This document shows, piece by piece, positions 1 to 7,001 of a stretch of DNA of 18,409 nt. Every line of letters begins with the position of its first letter. Position 1 is the stretch's first letter. This DNA comes from an uncultured Fidelibacterota bacterium (GTDB taxonomy: Bacteria > Marinisomatota > Marinisomatia > Marinisomatales > UBA1611): contig CAJWMI010000030.1 of NCBI GenBank assembly GCA_913043185.1, positions 1-18,409 on the forward strand, read 5' to 3'. Below the pieces are notes generated by a model. It was not told the DNA's origin and made no database searches. It worked only from the letters and a program-made list of their open reading frames with translations. Made by a program: the position numbers and the translations under genes.

Positions 1-24
1 AATATTTTTTATAAATAAATTTTA

Positions 25-681
25 CTAGTAGGGACCATAGAGTTCCATCAGTCGTTTGGTCAGTGTTTCTTTTGTATGTCTCAATGTTTCTGTGTTCTCC
101 ATGATCGCCTCAAAAGCCTGGTGAATCTCCTGAGTATTTTCAACAATCATTACTTTATTATCGGATATATCATCCTCAAAATTGGATAACTGCTGGACAG
201 TGTTTCTGATAATGTCTTCTCTTTCCTCTAGTTTTTTTCGAAATAGCTCAATCCGCTGATCAATCTCAGCGGACAGCTCATCATAGCTACTATAAATAAG
301 ATCATTATTTTCTGAAATTAGCTCCTGGGCCTCATAGATGTCGTTCTCTCTGCTTATGGTACGTATTTCATTCTCACGAAGCCTGTTTAAGATTTCTTCG
401 TTTTGTTTTCTGTCTTTGTCATCAACACTCTGGATTGAATACTGGACATTATTCTTATCATATGAGGCTACTTTACCGCCGCCGCCGCCAACGCTGCCAA
501 TATATGTGGTAATTTTTCCTTCTTGGTCATAGGTAGTGATAAACCCACCGTTTTCATTATCAACAACCCTGATCGAGTTGACAACAATATCACCAAGGTT
601 ATTGGTTTGCGATGCTGTGAACATTACAAAACTGATTGAAAGACAGGTAGCACTAATGAATCCTGAAAAATATTGCTTCAT
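25..681 (-). CDS. Membrane-anchored repeat/coiled-coil protein A, function unknown
   Basis: The 218-residue product starts with a hydrophobic segment (about residues 7-24) that is a signal peptide or membrane anchor, followed by DIVVNSIRVVD and a short beta-repeat containing IGSVGGGGGKVASYD (61-75). From about residue 88 to the end it is charged, Glu/Arg/Asn-rich and strongly predicted coiled coil by eye. The first 75 residues resemble the protein at 4465-5082: both have a YF-S/T-G motif near residue 4, a DIV-x-NSI segment, and the IGSV-x-GG-x-GK motif. They are therefore paralogues with different C-terminal halves. Repeats of the type G-x-G-x-L-x-x-x-D-x-x-G-K are seen in many uncharacterised secreted proteins. 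A good ribosome site (GGAG) lies just before the ATG. It is the last gene of the block here, 90 bases after the radical SAM gene. Function is unknown; a surface or periplasmic structural role is possible. Confidence 0.75.
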   Translation of the reverse strand: MKQYFSGFISATCLSISFVMFTASQTNNLGDIVVNSIRVVDNENGGFITTYDQEGKITTYIGSVGGGGGKVASYDKNNVQYSIQSVDDKDRKQNEEILNRLRENEIRTISRENDIYEAQELISENNDLIYSSYDELSAEIDQRIELFRKKLEEREDIIRNTVQQLSNFEDDISDNKVMIVENTQEIHQAFEAIMENTETLRHTKETLTKRLMELYGPY

Positions 682-771
682 TTTTCTCTCCTTTTACTAG
701 TATAGTTTTTTTATATAGTCAAAGTATTGACGATTAATTTTCTAATATTTTGACGAAAATTAATGCTTAGG

Positions 772-2052
772 CTAGACAGATTCTAGAGAATACATTTTGG
801 ATGAGACACTGCTAAATAGAGCATTCTCAAACTCTGAATTGTCAACATAGGATTTTCCAAAAACCGATTCCCACACAGACCGCTCTTCCATACAAAGGTA
901 AAAAAAGACTTTATCATGCCAAGAAGAAAACTGATTTAATACATGACCAAAGATTTCCTTCTTTATTTCTTTAGTGTAAGAAGATTTTCCAACTGCATCT
1001 GCCATTGGAATCTGCAATACCTTACTGGATAGTCCTGTGGACCGTAATTTTTTTATTGCAGGCTTAATAAATGTCAACGTTCCCATAGAGATCATGGCAA
1101 CCTCACATGGGTCAAACATAGAGACCACTTTTTGAATAATATTTGCATAATCCAGTTCATATCCCTCGTAATAAACGATAGGATGGAAGTGAAAGCCAAC
1201 CAAAACTCCTTTATCAGAAAGTTTTCGAGCCGAAGAAACTCTCTCATCAAAACTTGCAGTGCCGTGCTCTTCATTGTCAATAAACAACTGAGGATTTAAT
1301 GACCAGCTGACAAAAACATTATCCGGAACATTTGATATCAGTAGATGATTTATGTTGTTTGATTTTGTCTTAAACTCGAGAATAATATTAGGATTATTTC
1401 GAGCAAAATTTAGCTGCGCATCTAAGACTCCCTCACGATTACCAATCGCTAATGAGTCAGATGATTGACCAGACCCAATGTGGTATTTTTTATTCGGGTC
1501 GAGTGGTATTTTTTCGAGTTTTTCTGCAAGATTTTTATCGACCGATATTTTACCATCTGTGTAAAAGGTTTGTATGCTACAGTAACTACAGCCCAGACTA
1601 CAGCCTTGGACAGCATCGATGGTCATAAGATTACAGCAAACAGTTTTCTCAGAAGCAACAGGGCACATTCCGAATACCTCATTCTTGCGATCGCTGAGTG
1701 TAACCTTTCTTGGTTTTGGTCTTGATTTTATTCGATCACCTGTAGGCTCATACTTAATCTTTGCACTCTTTAGACTATTCCACTCTCGCTTTACCGCACT
1801 TAGGACCGCTCTCTTGTCTGCTTTATGACCAAGACTCTGTTCGATTGCGCTTACACATTCGATAATATTTTTCTCTTTCCACATACTAAAATCGGCTGAG
1901 ATTATCACTAACTGCCTCAGCTCTTGGTAAGAAAAATTATATTTTAAACCAAGGGCCATTAAATCGTCTTTGTTTTGCAGCGTTAAGCTGGAGTATATAT
2001 TATCATTTTTTAATAGATTAATTCTTTTATTTAAAGATTTAGTTATTTTCAT
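772..2052 (-). CDS. Spore photoproduct lyase (SPL) family radical SAM protein
   Basis: The 426-residue protein has a radical SAM cluster-binding motif C151-x3-C155-x2-C158, which would bind a 4Fe-4S cluster and cleave S-adenosylmethionine. Downstream motifs match the SPL (SplB-like) family as I know it: HIGSGQSSDSLA (191-202), ILEFKTKSNN (224-233), VSWSLNP (248-254), an E-x-GTAS-x-x-x-R segment (262-271), GFHFHPI (286-292) and ISMGTL (321-326). SplB repairs the thymine dimer 5-thyminyl-5,6-dihydrothymine in spore DNA, but this family also occurs in bacteria that do not sporulate, where the substrate is unproven. An extra N-terminal region of about 120 residues precedes the core, with additional cysteines C130, C139 and C140. 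The start follows the PKD gene by 17 bases with no strong ribosome site. The family call is strong; DNA lesion repair is inference. Confidence 0.88.
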   Translation of the reverse strand: MKITKSLNKRINLLKNDNIYSSLTLQNKDDLMALGLKYNFSYQELRQLVIISADFSMWKEKNIIECVSAIEQSLGHKADKRAVLSAVKREWNSLKSAKIKYEPTGDRIKSRPKPRKVTLSDRKNEVFGMCPVASEKTVCCNLMTIDAVQGCSLGCSYCSIQTFYTDGKISVDKNLAEKLEKIPLDPNKKYHIGSGQSSDSLAIGNREGVLDAQLNFARNNPNIILEFKTKSNNINHLLISNVPDNVFVSWSLNPQLFIDNEEHGTASFDERVSSARKLSDKGVLVGFHFHPIVYYEGYELDYANIIQKVVSMFDPCEVAMISMGTLTFIKPAIKKLRSTGLSSKVLQIPMADAVGKSSYTKEIKKEIFGHVLNQFSSWHDKVFFYLCMEERSVWESVFGKSYVDNSEFENALFSSVSSKMYSLESV

Positions 2053-2069
2053 TTAAACAATTACTTTAA

Positions 2070-2564
2070 TTATTTAGCCATTACCTTTGTTTCAAGAATC
2101 GGAAGATCATTTGGCTCGCTTAATACCTGTACAATCTTTGTGTCTTTAATGATCGTGCCATATCCATCTGTGAGCGTTATTTCAAACTTGTATACGCCAG
2201 GGCCAGCATTAAAGGCCACTCTCGGGGAGCTAGGATTAGGCTCAAGGTATACAGTTTTCCCATCAACCTGCTTCCACTCAAACGAAAGCTTGTCAGCCTT
2301 ATTCGGATCGTATGATCCTCCAGCATCCAGTATGATGGTTGCTGTATTTGTTTCAGGTCTCCCGTCATGCTTTACCATCACTTTAAATATTTTATCTTCA
2401 AGCTCATTGGCTTTCTTCGCGTCTAGTTTTTTTTGCTTAAGTTGAGCAACTTTCTGTTCTTTTTTAGCTAATTTTTCTTGTTCCCAGATCTTCTCAAGCT
2501 CAATAAGTCCGAGCAAAACAGCGACACACAAAATTAGGAATAAGACTGCTGTTCTATCATTCAT
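2070..2564 (-). CDS. Membrane-anchored PKD-domain protein
   Basis: The 164-residue protein begins with one hydrophobic helix (residues 6-22), followed by a lysine- and glutamate-rich, coiled-coil-like stretch (about 24-60) and a C-terminal PKD/Ig-like domain (about 62-148). The domain shows the typical LDAGGSYDPN (79-88), LSFEWKQVDG (93-102) and GVYKFEITLTDGYG (123-136) pattern. PKD domains are beta-sandwich modules for protein or carbohydrate contact, usually outside the cytoplasm. The helix is not followed by a clear cleavage site, so I read it as a single-pass anchor with the PKD domain in the periplasm. The start is well supported by GGAG seven bases before the ATG. The gene ends 17 bases before the SPL-family gene, so co-transcription is likely. 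The partner and role are unknown. Confidence 0.8.
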   Translation of the reverse strand: MNDRTAVLFLILCVAVLLGLIELEKIWEQEKLAKKEQKVAQLKQKKLDAKKANELEDKIFKVMVKHDGRPETNTATIILDAGGSYDPNKADKLSFEWKQVDGKTVYLEPNPSSPRVAFNAGPGVYKFEITLTDGYGTIIKDTKIVQVLSEPNDLPILETKVMAK

Positions 2565-2646
2565 ATGATTTCTCCATGTCTGATTTCATCTAATAATTTA
2601 CAACAATAATTTAAATCAAAAGAGCCTCAGACTTTTTAGTTGAAAA

Positions 2647-2793
2647 TTATCTCACAAATAATTTATCTATGTCAGCTATGTGCTTCAGAAATACACAGCC
2701 GGCCCTCATACCATATGCAGGCTTAGCCGCTGGAACACCAGAGCTCCATGATACAATACCGATCAGCCATAAAATATATTTTAATTTATTCAT
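2647..2793 (-). CDS. Possible small secreted peptide (48 residues)
   Basis: This short open frame starts with ATG 27 bases after the nuclease gene stop, in the same direction, and ends 82 bases before the PKD gene start. The 48-residue product has a basic start (MNKLKY), a hydrophobic run (about residues 7-15) and a plausible signal peptidase site after VPA-A, leaving a mature peptide of about 25 residues with one cysteine. This signal-peptide-like design in an otherwise empty gap is the main reason to list it. Against it, there is no clear ribosome binding site (only a weak GAGC about 15 bases upstream) and I recognise no family. It could be chance coding in an intergenic gap. Confidence 0.35.
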   Translation of the reverse strand: MNKLKYILWLIGIVSWSSGVPAAKPAYGMRAGCVFLKHIADIDKLFVR

Positions 2794-2820
2794 AAATAGT
2801 TTTAGTATAGCTCAATATCG

Positions 2821-3741
2821 CTAGTCATAACACACTGTCTGAAAACTACAGTAGCTACATGGATAGGTTTCTCTGTCTTCACTGGCCAATGGAAATAAAT
2901 CTATTTCAGTTTTATTATTTTCCTCATCCGTCAATAACTCTTTCATGCTTTCTATACTCTCCTGGATAAACTCATTGGCAGAACTAATTAACCTGTCAGT
3001 CGGCTTTACTTTTACAGGAATCTGTTGATTTAGATAAACATCAAACAGGCGAATCCGTTTAAGATCTATGTCCCACTTTTGCTTAGCATAAATAGCATAG
3101 ACAGCAAGCTGTACTTCATTCTCTTTAACAACTTTCCCAGTTTTCCAATCGTAGATGTAAACACGCTCGCCGTGTCTTATAGCAAAATCGAGCTTAACCC
3201 ATAGCTTTGCCCCGTGCAATTCAAACGAGTCTAGGTCTTCGATGGCTAGCCACTGGCTGTCAGACATTGTCTGAATAAACCGATATGAGTCAGAAGCAAA
3301 AAACCCATCAATACTATTCAACATCAGGTCTCTGATTGCCAGAAGATCTTCGTCAGAAGGTTTTTGATCATAGTAGTGCTCGAATAAATTGGTCTTCCAC
3401 TTAGGGCTCTCCCTCCAGTCTTTATTTTTTGATTGGGCCCAGGAAAGTTTAAAATTTTTAATTACATTTTCCTTTGACCTTTCTCGATCAGCTCTTCTAC
3501 CATATCGCAATGTTTTTAGTGTTCTTTCTACCTCATCATGTACAATAGAACCGGCCAGCATTGGCAAAGATGTCATGTTCTTTAACATATATAGCTTTTG
3601 ATTTAACTCTTCAGCATCCTTGTTCCACCCTCCCCAGCTTCCATAGTAAGAATAATAGTATTTACGCTTACAAGTGTTAAACGTACTGTGCCTGGAAAAG
3701 CTCCAGCTAAATTCATTTTCTAATTGTTTCTTATTTGCCAT
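2821..3741 (-). CDS. PD-(D/E)XK nuclease with Cas4/AddB-like 4-cysteine set
   Basis: The 306-residue protein shows the RecB/Cas4-type nuclease core: GSIVHDEVE (64-72, with H68), a KLDFAI strand (183-188, D185), the active-site strand IYDWKTGK (196-203, D198 and K200) and QLAVYAIYA (211-219). One cysteine near the N-terminus (C24, in FNTCKRKYYY) and three at the C-terminus (C295, C298, C304 in PCSYCSFQTVC) match the arrangement that binds a 4Fe-4S cluster in Cas4 and AddB nucleases. It is therefore probably a metal-dependent DNA exonuclease or endonuclease acting in the cytoplasm. Its ATG lies 3 bases after the stop of the preceding nuclease gene (TAG-AGC-ATG), suggesting translational coupling. 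No cas1, cas2 or helicase gene is nearby, so it is not a recognisable CRISPR or AddAB component. The substrate is unknown. Confidence 0.85.
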   Translation of the reverse strand: MANKKQLENEFSWSFSRHSTFNTCKRKYYYSYYGSWGGWNKDAEELNQKLYMLKNMTSLPMLAGSIVHDEVERTLKTLRYGRRADRERSKENVIKNFKLSWAQSKNKDWRESPKWKTNLFEHYYDQKPSDEDLLAIRDLMLNSIDGFFASDSYRFIQTMSDSQWLAIEDLDSFELHGAKLWVKLDFAIRHGERVYIYDWKTGKVVKENEVQLAVYAIYAKQKWDIDLKRIRLFDVYLNQQIPVKVKPTDRLISSANEFIQESIESMKELLTDEENNKTEIDLFPLASEDRETYPCSYCSFQTVCYD

Positions 3742-3744
3742 GCT

Positions 3745-4452
3745 CTAACTGATACTATTAACCATGTTTATTATATCATCTTTCATGTATGGTAATGAGT
3801 AGCTCTGGACACCATCATCTTTTAAGTGGGCCACTAACTGCCTGGTGACATTAATATTATAATATTCCTCTAAAATATATCTATATAGTGATAGCTGCAG
3901 CGCATAATGATTGTAGTTACAGTCTTCGATTTTGCTGGTTTCTTTTTTTATTCCCTTTTTACCTTTGAAAGAGTTCATATCTATTCTTTTAGAAGTTTTC
4001 CAATCAATTAAAACATACTCTTCTGTGTTTTTATTCATCATTAAAATATCTATTGTCCCGGCAATGCCAAGCTCTTTAGTGTATACGATAACCTCTGAAA
4101 AAGTATCGATATTAGGCCTTGAGACATACCCTCCAATCCATTTGGTTGCTGCAATAGATTTTACATCTTTTGGTTTCATTCCCTCTTTAATCCAGTTTTC
4201 AATCTCCAAATGCACGTCCGTACCATACTTTCTTGCTATCTGCCATTTTTGAATTAGTGATTCCGGTGTCTCTCCAAAATATTTCGGAACATTATTGACA
4301 AGATGATTAGAAACCTTTACATCGTCAAACGGCTCGAAAAAACTATTCACAAATGTGGTCACACTTGTGAATATAATGTCCGGATGATCTTTTAATTTAT
4401 ATTCATGCTTCTCATGATCAAGCTTGATATCATTATTATTAATTTTGTTCAT
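3745..4452 (-). CDS. PD-(D/E)XK nuclease superfamily protein
   Basis: The 235-residue protein carries a second, different PD-(D/E)XK core: GTDVHLEIE (77-85, H81), GIAGTIDILM (129-138, D135), VLIDWKTSK (147-155, D150 and K152) and the helix motif ALQLSLYRYILEEYY (184-198, Q186 and Y190). These match the RecB-like exonuclease family found in phages and bacterial genomes. It lacks the cysteine set of its neighbour, so no Fe-S cluster is expected. The gene lies 12 bases after repeat protein B and 3 bases before the Fe-S nuclease gene, so the three are probably one transcript. There is no strong ribosome site before the ATG. A role in DNA processing or defence is plausible, but nothing here proves it. 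Confidence 0.82.
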   Translation of the reverse strand: MNKINNNDIKLDHEKHEYKLKDHPDIIFTSVTTFVNSFFEPFDDVKVSNHLVNNVPKYFGETPESLIQKWQIARKYGTDVHLEIENWIKEGMKPKDVKSIAATKWIGGYVSRPNIDTFSEVIVYTKELGIAGTIDILMMNKNTEEYVLIDWKTSKRIDMNSFKGKKGIKKETSKIEDCNYNHYALQLSLYRYILEEYYNINVTRQLVAHLKDDGVQSYSLPYMKDDIINMVNSIS

Positions 4453-4464
4453 TATTATATCAGT

Positions 4465-5082
4465 CTAGGAGCTTTTACCGGACTTATACCATCCCCTATT
4501 ACCAAACCTGTCATAGAGAAATACCGAACCGTTTCCACTATTATTTGTCCCATACTTTCCGGTTATCTTTCCGTCCTGGTTAAAGGTTGTTAGAGAGCGT
4601 ACAAGGTGCAAGCTCTCGCGGCCCTCATTATCAAATATAGTTAGCTTTCCGTTTCCGCCATCGACAGAGCCTATTAGTGCTGTCTGCTTTGAACTATTGT
4701 TAAAGGTAGATAGCATACCGTTACCGTTACTGTTCTCACCAACAATTGCGGTTTTATTGTCATACTCATTGTAGGTATCAAGATAGCCACCCTTTTTTAT
4801 ACTAATATTCCCCCGGCCCTGGTTGTCAGAGAGAATAGTAATAACCTCTTCACCACTTTGATTGAAAATTTTAATCTTTCCGTCTTTGATAGATAGAATA
4901 CTTTCGCCATCATTATCCAATAGTTTAAATGACCCACCGAGTCCATTTTTATCAACCAGCGTAATAGAATTAGCAACAATGTCATTAAAGTGCTGTGTTC
5001 CGCCATATTGGAATCCCATAAAAATAAAAAAAGATATGAAAATAACACCGGAGGTGATCAAACCTGTAAAATATTGAAACAT
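4465..5082 (-). CDS. Membrane-anchored beta-repeat protein B, function unknown
   Basis: The 205-residue product has an N-terminal hydrophobic segment (about residues 8-24), then DIVANSITLVD (34-44), followed to the end by about six degenerate repeats of roughly 20-23 residues. Each repeat reads approximately G-x-G-x-L-x-x-F/Y-D/N-x-x-G-K, then a hydrophobic segment ending in IG or VG; examples lie near 113-126 and 137-151. Such repeats probably form a stacked beta structure exposed outside the cytoplasmic membrane. The N-terminus and the IGSV-x-GG-x-GK motif are shared with the protein at 25-681, but this copy has no coiled coil. AGAGG lies six bases before the ATG. It heads the nuclease genes with a 12-base gap. 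Function is unknown; it may be a surface or adhesion module or a scaffold. Confidence 0.75.
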   Translation of the reverse strand: MFQYFTGLITSGVIFISFFIFMGFQYGGTQHFNDIVANSITLVDKNGLGGSFKLLDNDGESILSIKDGKIKIFNQSGEEVITILSDNQGRGNISIKKGGYLDTYNEYDNKTAIVGENSNGNGMLSTFNNSSKQTALIGSVDGGNGKLTIFDNEGRESLHLVRSLTTFNQDGKITGKYGTNNSGNGSVFLYDRFGNRGWYKSGKSS

Positions 5083-5150
5083 AATAAACCTCTGCTACTA
5101 GTTATTGATTTTTACGATATAACACTATATACTAAAAACTATTAGAATAC

Positions 5151-5426
5151 TTACATTTTCTTTACATCGTCATATGAATATTTATTGCCACTATCTTGAG
5201 CGCGTTTTTCATTTCTTTCTAGCACTATCTTATAACCATCAACACTGTCTATCTCTCTTATTCCATCAATATGCATTTTCTTTTTTTTGTACTCATGAAT
5301 TTCTTTCGCCTTCTTCTTGGCTTCTTTTACACCCTCTGCCACAATAAAATAATTCGTGTGTGACTCATAAAAACCGCCCGAAACATTTTCATCATAAAAA
5401 CCTGCATGCACTAAAAACAATTTCAT
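5151..5426 (-). CDS. DUF1543-like small protein
   Basis: The 91-residue cytoplasmic protein opens with MKLFLVHAGFYD and contains HIDGIREIDSVDGY (52-65), which resembles the conserved HID-x-x-x-E-V-x-x-VDGY core of DUF1543. The lysine-rich centre (34-50) links the N-terminal strand to that core. DUF1543 proteins have no established activity. The start has an ideal ribosome site (AGGAG six bases before the ATG). The gene begins 69 bases after the terminator at 5495-5523, so it is probably the first gene of a new transcript leading into repeat protein B, although the 68-base gap before that gene could hold another promoter. The family call rests on memory of the motif. Confidence 0.6.
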   Translation of the reverse strand: MKLFLVHAGFYDENVSGGFYESHTNYFIVAEGVKEAKKKAKEIHEYKKKKMHIDGIREIDSVDGYKIVLERNEKRAQDSGNKYSYDDVKKM

Positions 5427-5494
5427 ACTGATCTCCTAATCATACATATAATAATAGTTATAAAAAGCCTGTCTAAATCTAATCTCTGGCATTG

Positions 5495-5523
5495 AAAAAA
5501 AACCCCTGCAAAGCAGGGTTTTT
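5495..5523 (-). terminator. Rho-independent terminator after the DUF805 gene
   Basis: A perfect 6-bp stem CCCTGC / GCAGGG (5504-5509 and 5513-5518) with a 3-base loop is followed on the minus strand by a run of eight T (5502-5495). It sits 29 bases beyond the DUF805 stop. The opposite side also has five T, so it could work in both directions, but no plus-strand gene is seen here. Confidence 0.85.
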
Positions 5524-5551
5524 GATATATATAGTAGATGACAAATAAAAA

Positions 5552-6061
5552 TCAAGAAAGAATAATAGAGGCTACAATAAGAACAACAATGATAATCTGC
5601 ACATAGGCCTCATTACCAAATATTTTCTCAGGGTCAAGATCGGATAAATTGATAGAGCCTCCACCACGCGTGGATGAAGAGTAAATGTTACTATCATTTT
5701 CTATATCAACATCTTTCATAATTCTATCCATGTATGACTCTTTTGGAGACTCGCCATAAATATTTCCTCCTGAGTCCCCCTCTAGGCTCATAAAATAATA
5801 GTAAACAAATAATAGTGGGGAATTTGCTAATAGAACCCACCATCCGCTCCTGCCGGTGTCATGTAACCTTCTTATACCAACCCCTACTGCAGGTATAACC
5901 GTTAATAAAATATATATAATAAAAAGAGGCCAGACCCTTAACAACAATAATAGAAATATGATAATCAAATGAACAAGCGTGAACATCCAAAACTCGGTGC
6001 GCCTCGCTCTTCCATTAAAGTTTAAATAATTATTTATCATAACATCAATATACCATTTCAT
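5552..6061 (-). CDS. DUF805 family membrane protein
   Basis: The 169-residue protein shows the DUF805 signature: NFNGRARRTEFW (14-25) before the first helix and VGIRRLHDTGRSGWW (61-75) between helices. There are hydrophobic segments at about 26-41, 43-60 and 74-91. After a glycine- and serine-rich linker (about 94-147) there is a further C-terminal helix (152-169), which is less usual because most family members end soon after GDSGGN-x-YG (95-103). DUF805 proteins are inner-membrane proteins of unknown function. GAGG seven bases before the ATG supports the start. A terminator follows. The gene lies 84 bases after the methyltransferase gene. Confidence 0.88.
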   Translation of the reverse strand: MKWYIDVMINNYLNFNGRARRTEFWMFTLVHLIIIFLLLLLRVWPLFIIYILLTVIPAVGVGIRRLHDTGRSGWWVLLANSPLLFVYYYFMSLEGDSGGNIYGESPKESYMDRIMKDVDIENDSNIYSSSTRGGGSINLSDLDPEKIFGNEAYVQIIIVVLIVASIILS

Positions 6062-6145
6062 AGTTAAACCTCATTCACTACTATATTATTAAAACACAGG
6101 TTCGAAAAATAAATTCATATTATGTATTTTCCCAATTATCGAATA

Positions 6146-6946
6146 TTATTTTTTCAATACCGCACTCACATACATCATTGTACCATTCACAAATGAGTTA
6201 TATATATCCGTACCCTTGATCCCCGCATATGTCTTGAACAGACCACGAATAAGAAAAGGAACGCTATCCTTAATGCGTTTTTCACGATATTCTGAAAGAC
6301 CATCCAAGCCCTGGATGATATTATCTGTAATATCAAAACGGTCTATGAATTTTAGTTCTGATTGACTGAAATGGTCATAGAGCTCATGTATCCCTTGTTC
6401 TGATCTAAAATCACAAAATAAAAAAGAACCACCAGGTTTTAGGACACGATAAACCTCAGACAAAAAAATTTTCATCGAACCATAACAGTGTGATGACTCG
6501 ACATTAATGACAATGTCATACATATTATCAGTAAATGGTATATTTTCTGAGTCACCCACCGAAAAATCCAGGTTTGGTATGTCATACAATTCATCACACA
6601 AGGATATTGCATCCTCTGAGATGTCTATACCTGATATTGATTTTGGAGCTAAGTATCTTGCGATATATGAAGCTCCTCCGCCTCTTCCTGAGCCTACTTC
6701 TAATATGGTCTTATCTTCTATTGTACAGTGGCTGGCAATATAGTGATACAGTTGAATCGGGAACCGCTCGATTTCATCATCTTTATTTAGTTCAAGCTTT
6801 ATATTTGGCGAATCATATCCATAATTCATTAGCCTGAGCTCTGGATTCCTTGCCTTTCTAGCAAAAATATTATACCACTTTTTCCAGAACCATCTCTTTG
6901 ATGATGGAGAAAGTTTTAATATTTGTACGAATATTCTTTTAATCAC
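6146..6946 (-). CDS. Class I SAM-dependent methyltransferase
   Basis: The 266-residue protein has a complete Rossmann methyltransferase core: motif I ILEVGSGRGGGAS (81-93), acidic residue in GIDIS (106-110), GDSENIPF (131-138), NVESSHCYG (148-156) and VLKPGGSFLFCDFR (168-181). The GRGGGAS and NVESSHCY motifs and the N-terminal NYGYDSP segment resemble the group that includes mycobacterial phthiotriol/phenolphthiotriol dimycocerosate methyltransferases and sterol-type C/O-methyltransferases. A small-molecule or lipid substrate is therefore likelier than DNA or protein. The start is GTG with only a weak AGG before it; the N-terminal 39 residues look like part of the family, which favours this start. 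It lies 55 bases after the SGNH hydrolase gene. The exact substrate is unknown. Confidence 0.85.
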   Translation of the reverse strand: MIKRIFVQILKLSPSSKRWFWKKWYNIFARKARNPELRLMNYGYDSPNIKLELNKDDEIERFPIQLYHYIASHCTIEDKTILEVGSGRGGGASYIARYLAPKSISGIDISEDAISLCDELYDIPNLDFSVGDSENIPFTDNMYDIVINVESSHCYGSMKIFLSEVYRVLKPGGSFLFCDFRSEQGIHELYDHFSQSELKFIDRFDITDNIIQGLDGLSEYREKRIKDSVPFLIRGLFKTYAGIKGTDIYNSFVNGTMMYVSAVLKK

Positions 6947-7001
6947 GACCTATAAAGGTATCTATCTGGTTGTCGTTTAACTACTTTTTTTATCTTCATT
7001 A

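Noticed and set aside
476..490. CCG trinucleotide run in gene A as a phase-variation tract
   Set aside because: It is only five units, in frame, and encodes the glycine run also seen in shorter form in the paralogue. Slippage would not shift the frame.
698..730. Promoter TTGACT / TATACT before gene A
   Set aside because: The hexamers are only 12 bases apart, too close for a sigma70-type promoter.
2615..2646. Terminator hairpin between the small frame and the PKD gene
   Set aside because: The possible pairing is broken by mismatches and leaves only three consecutive GC pairs with an impossible loop.
2821..3741. Cas4 of a CRISPR locus
   Set aside because: The cysteine set resembles Cas4, but no repeat-spacer array, cas1 or cas2 is present in the window and the protein is longer than typical Cas4.
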